From the NCBI RefSeq assembly GCF_000585395.1, contig NZ_KK073875.1, positions 4,164,600-4,228,599 of the forward strand: a stretch of DNA of 64,000 nucleotides, in the 5' to 3' direction. The notes beneath the pieces were generated by a model, which did not search any database, was not told the DNA's origin, and saw only the letters and a program-made list of their open reading frames with translations. This document shows, in pieces, positions 40,681 to 49,409 of the stretch. How positions within the stretch are numbered: the stretch's first letter is position 1; every line of letters begins with the position of its first letter. The position numbers and the translations under genes were made by a program. The stretch comes from Saccharibacillus sacchari DSM 19268 (lineage in GTDB: Bacteria; Bacillota; Bacilli; Paenibacillales; Paenibacillaceae).

Positions 40681-41559
40681 TCAGTTCGAGTTACGATTCA
40701 TGACGTAGTATTGCAGGGCCGAAATCACGAGAATCACGAGGCCCAGCAAGACTGCCATGGCCGAGGCCATCCCCGCAATGGATTCGCCGCTACCAAAGGC
40801 AAGTTGGCGGATGTACATCATCAGTACCGACGTACTCTGTTGAGGACCGCCGTCGGTCATCATCAACGGTTGGCCGAAGACGTTGAACGCACCCGCTGTC
40901 GTCATGACGAACGTATAGATTAACGGGAAGTTGATCGAAGGCAATGTAATGCTAAAGAATTTACGGATCGGACCCGCGCCGTCCAGCTCGGCCGATTCAT
41001 ACAATTCTTCTGCCACACCGCTGATCGAAGCGCGGTAGATAATCATGTTGCCGCCGATACCGCCCCAGATAGTCAGGATAATAATAATCAACCAAGCGTA
41101 CGGCTGATGCGTTGCCCAAGCAATCGTGGAACCGAAAAGGTTGCCGGTGATGCCCAACTGTTTGTTAAAAATCAGAGAGAAGATCAGGGCCGATGCCGAG
41201 ATCGAGATCAGACCCGGTACATAAAGTACGGATTGAATAAAGGTTTTGCCTTTGAGTTTCTTATGAGACAGAGCTACCGCGATCATCAATGGAAGCACGA
41301 TGAGCGGCGGTACCGTGAACAGGACGAACAGAAGCGTGTTTTTCAGACCGTTAAAGAACTGCGTATGGAACGTCGACGACGTATCGAACAGGATCGTGCT
41401 ATAGTTCGCGAATCCTACCCAGTTCGGTGAACCGGCCAAGTTCCACTGCGTGAACGAAGCGTAAATGCCGTAAATCGTCGGAATGACGACAAACACGAGA
41501 AATAAAATCAGATGCGGTCCCACAAAGAAAGCGGGAGCCAAACTCAGCTTCTTTTTCAT
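40681..41559 (-). CDS. Carbohydrate ABC importer permease (MalF/UgpA type)
   Basis: This is a 292-residue membrane permease with six helices. The opening SLAPAFFVGPHLILFLVFVV is the family start, and the EAA loop is YESAELDGAGPIRKFFSITL. It forms a heterodimer with the product of the following gene. It is the second gene of the importer operon, after the solute-binding protein, with a stem-loop in the 147-bp gap between them that probably lowers expression of the permeases relative to the binding protein. Confidence 0.93.
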   Translation of the reverse strand: MKKKLSLAPAFFVGPHLILFLVFVVIPTIYGIYASFTQWNLAGSPNWVGFANYSTILFDTSSTFHTQFFNGLKNTLLFVLFTVPPLIVLPLMIAVALSHKKLKGKTFIQSVLYVPGLISISASALIFSLIFNKQLGITGNLFGSTIAWATHQPYAWLIIIILTIWGGIGGNMIIYRASISGVAEELYESAELDGAGPIRKFFSITLPSINFPLIYTFVMTTAGAFNVFGQPLMMTDGGPQQSTSVLMMYIRQLAFGSGESIAGMASAMAVLLGLVILVISALQYYVMNRNSN

Positions 41560-41640
41560 AGGCTTTCAGTTCTCCTCTCAAGACTGCCCTGAATCCCGGA
41601 TCGCGTGCAGGCTGTATGCCGAACCGCTGCCGGGCTTGGA

Positions 41641-41672
41641 AAAAACGATATGCCCTTTTTGGGCATATCGGT
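41641..41672 (-). terminator. Intercistronic stem-loop (partial terminator)
   Basis: CGATATGCCC (41647-41656) and GGGCATATCG (41662-41671) form a perfect 10-bp stem with five bases between. A TTTTTT run follows on the minus strand. It lies between the binding-protein and permease genes and would give differential expression. Confidence 0.8.
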
Positions 41673-41706
41673 TCTTCTTTTTAATGTAGTCATCTACTTG
41701 ATGCGA

Positions 41707-42963
41707 TTATTCGCCGGTCTTGGTTGCTGCTCCGGTCGATTCCGTAATCTTGTCTTCGACTTCTTTTTGCATCGTCTGCAAAGTCTCGTCGATGTCTACG
41801 TTGCCGCGAACCATGTCGCCGACATACTTGTCGACCGCTTCGGAGATGTACGGATAGTACTCGTACGTGTAGATGTACAACGATTCGATTTCTTTTTCGT
41901 CCGAAGTGAAGAACGATTGCATGTATTGCGAGAAGTCAGGGCTTTCCACGACTTGCTTACTCGCAGGAATTTGACCCGCTTTCGCCCACTCTACCGAGTT
42001 TTCGCGAATGAATTCGAGGAATGCGCCGATGCCTTGTTCTTTCTCGTCCAAACGTTGTTCGTTGTTGAACATCGCGAACAAGTGGGACGAGGAGCGGTTC
42101 GTGAATTTGTCCGGGCTGACCGAGTATACGTTCGTGACGCCGAAGTTCAGGTTCTCGACCGTGGCGTGTGCCGTGGAACTCCATGTTCCGTCTGTCGAGA
42201 ACAGCACGTTGCCGGATTGGAACATCAGGTAACCGTCTTCGCCGAACGGAGTCATCAGGCCGGCGTCGTTGATTTTTTTGACATCTTCGACCGCCGTCTT
42301 CATCACTTCCGTATTGACCGCAGGCTTGCCGTCTTCTTGAATGTCGCCGTTCAAGTTCTGAATCTGTCCGAGCATCGCCCATCCGAGCAACGCATCATTG
42401 ACCACGTAATCGCCTTCGTCCATCTTGCCTTGCAGGCTCAGGATTTCGTCTACGGTTACGTTATTGTCGTCAAGGAAGCTTTCCGCACCGTATTTGGCCA
42501 GCAAGTCCTTATTGTAGTACATCACGTTAGCGTGGATATCGAGCGGAACCGTGTATTGCGTGCCGTCGATGTTGCCTGCGCCCCATGCTTGCGGCAGGTA
42601 GTTGTCTTCTTTCAGTTCTGGTTGCGCTTGCATGACTGTCGTCATCGCTTCGAGTTGGTTCTGCTTGACGTACCCCGGCACGCGGTCCGCGTGGATAATT
42701 GCCAGATCCGGCACGCCTTTGCCCGAGCTTAATACGGTAGAGATTTTCGTGTACATATCCGCAGTTACGACGTGCTTCACTTTGACTGCCGGATCGGTCT
42801 CGTTGTAAGCCTTCACCAAGTTATCCATGTACGCGCCGTCTTCGCCTGTAAGCGGTGTCCAGAACGTGATCGTGTTCGGATCGTTTGCGTTACTGCTGCA
42901 ACCTGCCAGCAGCGAAGCCGTCAATGCAACACCTGTAAGTAATGCCCCCAATTTTCTTTTCAA
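41707..42963 (-). CDS. Extracellular sugar-binding lipoprotein of an ABC importer
   Basis: This is a 418-residue lipoprotein that captures the sugar for the importer. The signal peptide (LGALLTGVALTASLLAGC) ends in the LAGC lipobox at Cys22. ITFWTPLTGEDGAYMDNLV opens the mature protein and is typical of family 1 solute-binding proteins. The Asp/Glu-rich C-terminus is normal. It is the first gene of the importer operon. The promoter at 43005-43034 is overlapped by a cre site, so carbon catabolite repression is expected. The sugar is likely an arabinoside or xyloside oligosaccharide from the GH43 context. Confidence 0.92.
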   Translation of the reverse strand: MKRKLGALLTGVALTASLLAGCSSNANDPNTITFWTPLTGEDGAYMDNLVKAYNETDPAVKVKHVVTADMYTKISTVLSSGKGVPDLAIIHADRVPGYVKQNQLEAMTTVMQAQPELKEDNYLPQAWGAGNIDGTQYTVPLDIHANVMYYNKDLLAKYGAESFLDDNNVTVDEILSLQGKMDEGDYVVNDALLGWAMLGQIQNLNGDIQEDGKPAVNTEVMKTAVEDVKKINDAGLMTPFGEDGYLMFQSGNVLFSTDGTWSSTAHATVENLNFGVTNVYSVSPDKFTNRSSSHLFAMFNNEQRLDEKEQGIGAFLEFIRENSVEWAKAGQIPASKQVVESPDFSQYMQSFFTSDEKEIESLYIYTYEYYPYISEAVDKYVGDMVRGNVDIDETLQTMQKEVEDKITESTGAATKTGE

Positions 42964-43004
42964 TGTATTCTCCTCCTGTCTATGTAAACCCTTAACTCGC
43001 GTTT

Positions 43005-43034
43005 AGTATATCCCTAATCTGAAAACGGTGTCAA
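43005..43034 (-). promoter_or_regulatory. Sigma-A promoter of the sugar importer operon
   Basis: On the minus strand, TTGACA (43029-43034) and TATACT (43005-43010) are separated by 18 bp, about 42 bp upstream of the binding-protein start. Confidence 0.8.
43020..43033 (+). promoter_or_regulatory. CcpA cre site over the importer promoter
   Basis: TGAAAACGGTGTCA fits the TGWAANCGNTNWCA consensus at every position and overlaps the -35 element. Confidence 0.75.
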
Positions 43035-43241
43035 TAACTTTTTAATAAACTTAAAACTTAAATATTGAACTTGATTAACTAATATGTTACTTTAATTTTT
43101 GAATGTAACCGTTATTTTGAACTGAGAATATCTTATGTATTAATTTATGTACATGTTAATAATCTTTATGGTATTATTAATTTCACCAAGAGCCGCTATC
43201 GGTTCTTTCTATGAAACCAAGCGAAAGAAGTGGGATAAGAG

Positions 43242-44144
43242 ATGCAGTTGGAAATCGATCAGTCCTCCCTCGTCGTCTATGAAGCCTTAGCCAGCGAAGT
43301 TCGCATCAAGATCATTCAGCTACTGTCCAAGAACAAAATGAATATCAAGGAACTGGCCGCCGAGCTTGGCATCAGCAGTCCGATCGTGATCAAACATATC
43401 AAGAAGCTGGAAGACGCGGGAATTATCAAAACGGAAAAAGTACCGGGCAAGTCGGGGCTGCAAAAGCTCTCTATCCTGAAAGTCGACCATATCGAGATCA
43501 ACTTTCCGAAAAAGATTTTCCACTCTTTCGATTCTTATGAAACGTCGGTGCCGGTCGGTCATTATACGGACTTCGATTTGAAGCCGACATGCGGACTCGC
43601 TTCGGACAAAGACTTCATAGGTCCTGTCGACGATCCAAAGTATTTCATGGACCCGAAGCGGATGGATGCGGAGATTTTGTGGTTTACGCAAGGATTCGTG
43701 CAGTACAGCGTGGCAAATTTCCTGAAAAAAGAAGAAAAACTGCAACAGTTCGAGATCAGCATGGAGCTGTCGTCGGAGTTTCCGTTCTCGAACGACGTAT
43801 GGCCGTCCGATCTGACCTTCACGCTGAACGGCGTCGAGCTTGGCATCTGGACCAGCCCCGGCGACTTCGCCGATACGCGAGGCAAGCTGACACCGGAATG
43901 GTGGCCGCATAATCTCAATCAGTACGGCCTGCTCAAAACAATCCGGATTACGGGTCACGGCACGTATGTCGATGGCGATCCGATGTCCGATATTTCGATC
44001 GCCGATCTGGATACGAGCTGCGATCGCTGGACATTACGCATCGAGGTTAAGGAAGATGCGAAGAATGTAGGCGGAGCCACGATTTTCGGAAAAAAATTCG
44101 GGAATCACAATCAGGATATTTTGTTTAAGATGTACTATTTGTAA
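43242..44144 (+). CDS. ArsR-type sugar operon regulator
   Basis: This is a 300-residue regulator. The N-terminal ArsR winged helix (YEALASEVRIKIIQLLS...IKELAAELGISSPIVIKHIK) spans 10-75. The C-terminal part (about 100-300) is a jelly-roll-like domain with many aromatics (GIWTSPGDFADTRGKLTPEWW), as found in regulators of plant-polysaccharide loci in Paenibacillus relatives. It lies divergent from the sugar-binding-protein gene across a 278-bp AT-rich intergenic region, so it probably controls that importer and the GH43 enzyme in response to a sugar. No metal-binding cysteine motif is present. Confidence 0.87.
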   Translation: MQLEIDQSSLVVYEALASEVRIKIIQLLSKNKMNIKELAAELGISSPIVIKHIKKLEDAGIIKTEKVPGKSGLQKLSILKVDHIEINFPKKIFHSFDSYETSVPVGHYTDFDLKPTCGLASDKDFIGPVDDPKYFMDPKRMDAEILWFTQGFVQYSVANFLKKEEKLQQFEISMELSSEFPFSNDVWPSDLTFTLNGVELGIWTSPGDFADTRGKLTPEWWPHNLNQYGLLKTIRITGHGTYVDGDPMSDISIADLDTSCDRWTLRIEVKEDAKNVGGATIFGKKFGNHNQDILFKMYYL

Positions 44145-44164
44145 GTGGATTTTTCTCTTTAACG

Positions 44165-44219
44165 AAAAAACCTTGTACACCGCATCGATATCGATTGCGT
44201 GCACAAGGTTTTTCTTTTT
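44165..44219 (+). terminator. Terminator of the ArsR-type regulator gene
   Basis: AAAAACCTTGT pairs with ACAAGGTTTTT, with an inner GCA/TGC stem, followed by CTTTTTC. Confidence 0.88.
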
Positions 44220-44316
44220 CTTAAAAATCACGAATCGGGCATAACTTACCTGTTATTTGCCACGTTCGGCATAATAAGAAGATTCCTTGCAATCAAACCG
44301 AAAAGGAGTGGGTCGC

Positions 44317-46536
44317 TTGAACCAGACAAAACCATCCAGAAAACGTCTCACGCTTTGCATCGTCTTCGCTTTGATCGCCGCGACGCTGTTGACCGTTTGG
44401 CTGGTGAGCACGTTCGACCGCTTTCAGGCTTTTCAAACCCCGGAGCAAAAGCTGCTGCATGCCATGGAAGACATCGAACAGGCGGACGGGAACAGCAAAG
44501 CCAAACTAATCGAACAAACGGTTATCGAACCTTATGCCTATACGCCCTATACGTTCGACGTTCATCTGGGCGCTTCTTCGATGCTACGCTCCGGCAGTAC
44601 GGAAGACGCGTTGCTGGCGCCGGAAGAACGAATCCCTCTGCTGGAGTGGTATATGCAGAATGCGGAACCGAACCATTACCTGATTCGGGCCGCAGAACAG
44701 CTCGCTTATGAATACGATGTACTTGGCAAAAATGCGGACGCTGACCAAGCGTTGGCAGATGCCGCTGCACGTTTATCGAAAAACACAGCGGAGCGTCGCG
44801 ACCTTTTGCTGCTTCAAGCCGAACGCCACTTGGAATCCGGAAATACGGTTCAGACGCGCAAGCTGCTGGAACAAGCCGGGCCTGCTAAAAACGACATCGT
44901 ATTTAACGGCCTTTCCGAAACTTACGGTTGGCTCTCCAGCAGACTGCTGTTTGCGGAGGGACAGGCCAAATCGGCTTTGGAGTCGGCTCAGCAGGCGCTT
45001 GCCGAACAGGCTCGCATCGAGAAAGACGGCTACACCTCCGAAAGTTATATTGCGCTTGAGGACTATCGAAGCTCGCTAAAAACGGCTTTAAAACAACACG
45101 ACAGCGACCCATACGTATTCTCGGGCAAATTTGTACGCGGCGACGGAACTCCCGTAACGCGTGCCGGCATCTTTTTGCGCGAAAGCGACCGCAGCCAATA
45201 TCGGGGGGACAAAGAACCGTATCACGCCGTGACTGACGATACAGGAACATTCGAAATTCGTGGTATCGTTCCTGGATTTTATGAGCTGGAGGTCGGTCTT
45301 TCTTATGAACAACTTGAGGATTGGAGCTGGCCGTTTAACTGGGATGATCGGATCGAAATCAAAGGGAATTCGACCATTGAGCGCGAGCTTACGATGACGC
45401 CTTTGATCGATCAGCAGTCTCCTGTAGGCGGACAGGAACTAACGGGAGACACGGTCGAATTCCGCTGGGAAAAGGTGGACGGCGCAGCTTATTACGAACT
45501 TGGCGGCATGATTCCCAATCACGATAACAGCGGCGGGATGGGATCGATGATTCGAAGCGGGATTACGGACAATCATATTTCGCTTACGCTCGACGAATTA
45601 TACGGAACATCAGGCGGATTAACGTGGAGCGAAGACAACGACTGGGAATCGACGCAACCCAACACTCTCCTTGCTTATATGAATCCGGAGGCCAAATTTT
45701 CGTGGAGCGTCGAAGCTTACGATGCCGAAGGCAACAAGATCGCGCAATCATCCGGTCCCCGGATCGATTCGAAAAGCATCGAGAAACGGCCTGAATTTTA
45801 TTTGAAGCAACGAACGCTTAACCCAGCAGATCGGCTGGTATTAAAAGGAGAACTTGCTCAAGCGCTAGATCGCTACCGAAGCAACGTTGAAGCCGATCCG
45901 AACGATACGGAATCACTACGTCTGCTCACCCGTTTGCTTTACGCGAAGTCTCAGATCGGGGAAGATCAGACTATGCAGGAGCTTATCCCGTTACTGGAGC
46001 GCTTAAGCGAGCACAGCACGAATCCGCGCGAAATCGCGAAGTTGCTTTATTTATTTTACGAAAATACCGATTGGGCAAAATATGAACAATACTACCGTCT
46101 TTATACGGAGTCGAACCCACAACCGATAGATGCGTATGAGCGTTCGATCCATGCGACAGTGCTGCTGTATCAAGGAAAGATCGACGAAGCTCGTCAGGAA
46201 TTCTCCGATGCTCTGTCCGATGATGGAACGCATCGTTTTGTCGGTATGGCACTGGCCGCGGAACTCACTGCCCATCAACCTTTAACCAAGGTTCGCGAAA
46301 TGGCCCGCTCTTATCCCGAACTGAGTCAAGAGAATTCTTGGACGTATTGGTCCGACCTGCTGGAAGCGATGGAAAAGGAACGTTCCGCATCGCCGGACAC
46401 ATTCGATGCACAACTAGACAAGACCTTGACCTCTTTCCTGAACAATCGCCAGGCCGATGTTAAAGCGAAAGCTCCAGCATCAAGCGGCCTGCCTTCGATC
46501 GACGACTTTGTCGAAGCATTAGCACAGGTTAACTAA
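44317..46536 (+). CDS. Large membrane-anchored TPR protein with a Cna-B/carboxypeptidase-regulatory-like domain
   Basis: This is a 739-residue protein of unknown function. A single N-terminal helix (LTLCIVFALIAATLLTVWLV, about 10-30) anchors it. Residues about 35-260 are TPR-like helices. Residues about 262-365 form a carboxypeptidase-regulatory/Cna-B-type beta domain (FSGKFVRGDGTPVTRAGIFL, TDDTGTFEIRGIVPGFYEL). A beta sandwich follows (VGGQELTGDTVEFRWEKVDG), and the C-terminal third returns to TPR helices. The TTG at 44317 follows AAAAGGAG. It is a single gene. The domain order suggests a surface protein-interaction scaffold. Confidence 0.78.
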   Translation: MNQTKPSRKRLTLCIVFALIAATLLTVWLVSTFDRFQAFQTPEQKLLHAMEDIEQADGNSKAKLIEQTVIEPYAYTPYTFDVHLGASSMLRSGSTEDALLAPEERIPLLEWYMQNAEPNHYLIRAAEQLAYEYDVLGKNADADQALADAAARLSKNTAERRDLLLLQAERHLESGNTVQTRKLLEQAGPAKNDIVFNGLSETYGWLSSRLLFAEGQAKSALESAQQALAEQARIEKDGYTSESYIALEDYRSSLKTALKQHDSDPYVFSGKFVRGDGTPVTRAGIFLRESDRSQYRGDKEPYHAVTDDTGTFEIRGIVPGFYELEVGLSYEQLEDWSWPFNWDDRIEIKGNSTIERELTMTPLIDQQSPVGGQELTGDTVEFRWEKVDGAAYYELGGMIPNHDNSGGMGSMIRSGITDNHISLTLDELYGTSGGLTWSEDNDWESTQPNTLLAYMNPEAKFSWSVEAYDAEGNKIAQSSGPRIDSKSIEKRPEFYLKQRTLNPADRLVLKGELAQALDRYRSNVEADPNDTESLRLLTRLLYAKSQIGEDQTMQELIPLLERLSEHSTNPREIAKLLYLFYENTDWAKYEQYYRLYTESNPQPIDAYERSIHATVLLYQGKIDEARQEFSDALSDDGTHRFVGMALAAELTAHQPLTKVREMARSYPELSQENSWTYWSDLLEAMEKERSASPDTFDAQLDKTLTSFLNNRQADVKAKAPASSGLPSIDDFVEALAQVN

Positions 46537-46540
46537 TGCC

Positions 46541-46577
46541 TAAAGCCCGAAGCGTCATATCGCTCCGGGCTTTTTGA
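46541..46577. terminator. Bidirectional terminator hairpin
   Basis: AAAGCCCG pairs with CGGGCTTTTT, with an inner GCG/CGC stem. It serves the TPR gene (plus strand) and the AraC-type gene (minus strand). Confidence 0.85.
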
Positions 46578-46615
46578 TGTGTTCACCCGAACCTTCGATT
46601 TTTCCCCAAATCCGA

Positions 46616-47548
46616 TCAACTATCCAACCGTTCCCGCATCTGCTTCATATCCTTCGCGGGCGGCAGTCCGAACATGCGCGCATACTCGCGGCTGAACTGC
46701 GACGGGCTCTCGTAACCGACGCGGAATGCCGCTTCTGCCGCTTCGCGCGTCTCCGAAAGCAGCAAGCGCCGCGCTTCCTGAAGCCGAATCTTTTTCTGAT
46801 ACTGGATCGGCGTTAATCCCGTCACTTCCTTGAAATGAGCATACAACGACGATTCGCTCATATGAGCCTGGCTTGCCAGTTCTTCCACGCGAAGCGGCTT
46901 GTCGTACTCCTGCTGCAAATGATTAACCACGGAAGCGATCCGCTGCGATAACGTACCTCCGGCCGCGAAGCTTCGAATACGTCCGCCCAACTCGCCTTGC
47001 ACCGCACGGTACAGTAATTCCCGGATCACCAGCGGTGCCAAAGCTTCGATGTCGTCCGGACTGTCGAGCAATCGAACAAGTCGAATCGCCGCATCCAACA
47101 GCGCTCGATCCATGCGTCCGATACCGAGTCCGCGATCCAGCTTGCCTTTTTCAACTGTAATCTTCGAACTTCCCGCACCGCCCAACTGCACGATCTGATC
47201 CGCCGTAAAATACAGCTGCAAGCTCAAATACGGCTCTTCATCCGAAGCTTCGACGACGCGTCCGCGGATCGGTAATTCGACGGAGGTCGCCAAGTAGGAA
47301 TAAGCATCATAGGTATAGCGATGTCGGCCCAGCATGACCTGTTTCGCTCTCTGCGCCACAATGCACAGCGACGGCCGATACATCGAATGCACCAACTCGT
47401 TCGTCTGATTTTGCCTGATGATGCGCAGTTCGGGAATCGCAGTCGACTGCGACCCCTCAACGGGAGCATGGCGGATCAGCAGATTAGCGAGTTCTTGTCT
47501 TGCGGTTTCCCACTGGGGATCTAGCTGTATGTCAGACTGACGCTCCAT
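46616..47548 (-). CDS. AraC family transcriptional regulator
   Basis: This is a 310-residue regulator. The N-terminal AraC_N sensor domain (about 20-175) carries SMYRPSLCIVAQRAKQVMLG and the YSYLATSVELPIRG core. Two helix-turn-helix motifs lie at the C-terminus (VEELASQAHMSESSLYAHFK and AAFRVGYESPSQFSREYARMFG). The ATG at 47548 follows AAGGAGG by 9 bases, so the basic in-frame extension to 47614 is not the start. It is divergent from an SDR gene, a common pairing in which the regulator controls the dehydrogenase. The ligand is unknown. Confidence 0.92.
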   Translation of the reverse strand: MERQSDIQLDPQWETARQELANLLIRHAPVEGSQSTAIPELRIIRQNQTNELVHSMYRPSLCIVAQRAKQVMLGRHRYTYDAYSYLATSVELPIRGRVVEASDEEPYLSLQLYFTADQIVQLGGAGSSKITVEKGKLDRGLGIGRMDRALLDAAIRLVRLLDSPDDIEALAPLVIRELLYRAVQGELGGRIRSFAAGGTLSQRIASVVNHLQQEYDKPLRVEELASQAHMSESSLYAHFKEVTGLTPIQYQKKIRLQEARRLLLSETREAAEAAFRVGYESPSQFSREYARMFGLPPAKDMKQMRERLDS

Positions 47549-47715
47549 ACGAATCAGCCTCCTTTTTGGTGTACGTTTCTCTTCTATCATGCGTCTTATT
47601 GGAGGATTAGGCAAGGATTCCCCGGGATTGATCTACCTGATTCGCTCTTCCAACGCGCATAATACGGGTATAAGAACGACAACATACTTTCTTTTTAAAA
47701 GGAGCGACTACTCTT

Positions 47716-48474
47716 ATGAATCCATCTCTCACATCCTCTGCATTTACCGAAAAAACCGTTATTGTGACCGGCTCGTCGCGAGGCATCGGCAGCGCGATCG
47801 CGCAAGAATTTGCGGCACAGGGTGCCAACGTGGTGGTCAACTACAGCGGCAACCGCGCAAAAGCCCAAGAAGTTGTTCAACGGATTGAGCAGCAAGGCGG
47901 ACGCGCGATTGCGATCCAAGCCGATATCAGCGTCATTGCCGACATCGACTACTTGTTTGCGCAAACCATAGAAGCGTTCGGCGGCATCGATATTCTTGTC
48001 AATAATGCAGGCCTGATGCACACGGTGCCGCTGCTGCAAGTGACGGAGGAAGACTTCGACCGCCAGTTCGCCGTGAATGTAAAAGGAACCTTTTTCGCTT
48101 GCCAAGCCGCTGCGCGACACTTAAACGAGGGCGGACGAATTATTAACTTCTCGACTTCCGTCGTCGGCGCGATGTTCCCCGGGTACAGCGTCTATGCCGG
48201 AACCAAAGGAGCTGTTGAGCAATTCACCCGTCAGCTTGCCAAGGAACTGGGGCCCAAAGGAATCACGATCAACGCCGTCGCGCCGGGACCCGTCAATACG
48301 GAACTATTCCTGGAAGGCAAATCGGAGCAGCAAGTTGCAGGGATCGTCGGAATGAACGCTTTCGGACGACTTGGAGAAACGAATGATATCACCGGAACCG
48401 TTCTGTTTCTGGCGAGCGAGGAAGCACGTTGGATGACCGGGCAGACTCTGCGCGTCAACGGCGGGTTTGTATAA
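47716..48474 (+). CDS. SDR family oxidoreductase
   Basis: This is a 252-residue classical short-chain dehydrogenase. The cofactor motif is VTGSSRGIGSAIAQ (14-27), the structural NNAG is LVNNAGLMHT, the catalytic Ser is in FSTSVVG, and the active Tyr and Lys are in YSVYAGTKGAVEQ. The C-terminal MTGQTLRVNGGFV closes the fold. AAAAGGAG lies 11 bases before the ATG. The residues after the cofactor motif favour NADPH. It is divergent from the AraC gene and ends in a strong terminator. Confidence 0.94.
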   Translation: MNPSLTSSAFTEKTVIVTGSSRGIGSAIAQEFAAQGANVVVNYSGNRAKAQEVVQRIEQQGGRAIAIQADISVIADIDYLFAQTIEAFGGIDILVNNAGLMHTVPLLQVTEEDFDRQFAVNVKGTFFACQAAARHLNEGGRIINFSTSVVGAMFPGYSVYAGTKGAVEQFTRQLAKELGPKGITINAVAPGPVNTELFLEGKSEQQVAGIVGMNAFGRLGETNDITGTVLFLASEEARWMTGQTLRVNGGFV

Positions 48475-48483
48475 AAGAACAGC

Positions 48484-48522
48484 AAAAGCCGCTCGTACCT
48501 TAGCGTACGAACGGCTTTTTTT
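48484..48522. terminator. Bidirectional terminator hairpin
   Basis: AAAAGCCG-CTCGTAC pairs with GTACGAACGGCTTTTTTT. It serves the SDR gene and the ECF-transporter operon. Confidence 0.9.
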
Positions 48523-48578
48523 AAGAACAATTATAGTAATAGAAGCGTATCGAATCAAAATAAAGCTCGTCTCATACG

Positions 48579-49409
48579 TTACACGAACGGGTTATAAAAC
48601 CTCGATCCGTCCCAAAACGTAATGACCAACACGGCAGCCGAAATCAGTACCGCGCCTGCGATTACCAACGTATCCCTTTTGGTCAGCGGCCGGCTTCTGT
48701 ACCAGGTGCGTTTACGTTTGCGGCCGAAACCGCGTAATTCCAGCGCCGCACTCACCTTCTCGATCCGCTCCAACGTTGCCAGAACGAGCGGAAGCAGAAT
48801 CGCGGCCATATTTTTCACGCGACGGCCCAGTTTTTCTTTTTTGGACAAATCGATTCCCCGGGCTTGCGCAGCCGTGGAGATATTCACGTATTCCTGCTGC
48901 ACATCGGGGATGTAACGCATGGTCAGCGAGATCGCATAAGCCACCTTATAACTCACGCCTACGCGATTCAGCGAAGACGCGAATTCACTAGGTTCCGTGG
49001 CAAGCAGGAACAGCAATGCGGGCGGCACCACGACAGCGAACTTCAACAGCACATTGAACTGGTAAAATAATTGCTCGGAAGTCAGCGAATAACGTCCGGC
49101 GATATGCAGCAGCTCATGCCGGGTTCCGTAGATCTGTACGCCCTGTTCCGGTGAAAAGAGGAAAATCGCTAGTTGATTTAACGCGGAAAAAATCAGAATC
49201 AGATACAAGACAAACGAATACTGCTTGAACGGAACTTTGGATATATAAAAAACGCTTAACGAGATGACCAGCATAACGAGCAGACAGCGCGTATCATAAC
49301 TAACCATTCCTGCGATTGAGAATAACAGAAAGGCGATCAATTTGGTCACTCCGTTTAACCGATGAACGGGCGAACCGACATCGGAGTAAGACAGCAGCTT
49401 GGGCGGCAT
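48579..49409 (-). CDS. ecfT: ECF transporter transmembrane subunit EcfT
   Basis: This is a 276-residue membrane subunit that couples the S component to the ATPases. Predicted helices span about 27-60, 69-85, 118-135 and 240-260. The two Ala-Arg-Gly coupling motifs are visible as QARGIDL and LELRGFG. Its start shares one base with the stop of the ATPase gene (TGATG), so translation is coupled. It forms the ECF operon with the ATPase and the UPF0397 S protein. Confidence 0.92.
   Translation of the reverse strand: MPPKLLSYSDVGSPVHRLNGVTKLIAFLLFSIAGMVSYDTRCLLVMLVISLSVFYISKVPFKQYSFVLYLILIFSALNQLAIFLFSPEQGVQIYGTRHELLHIAGRYSLTSEQLFYQFNVLLKFAVVVPPALLFLLATEPSEFASSLNRVGVSYKVAYAISLTMRYIPDVQQEYVNISTAAQARGIDLSKKEKLGRRVKNMAAILLPLVLATLERIEKVSAALELRGFGRKRKRTWYRSRPLTKRDTLVIAGAVLISAAVLVITFWDGSRFYNPFV

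Noticed and set aside
41605-42732. A 375-residue open frame on the plus strand opposite the sugar-binding lipoprotein gene
   Set aside because: The opposite strand has the lipobox, family features, promoter and operon neighbours, so the plus-strand frame is a shadow.
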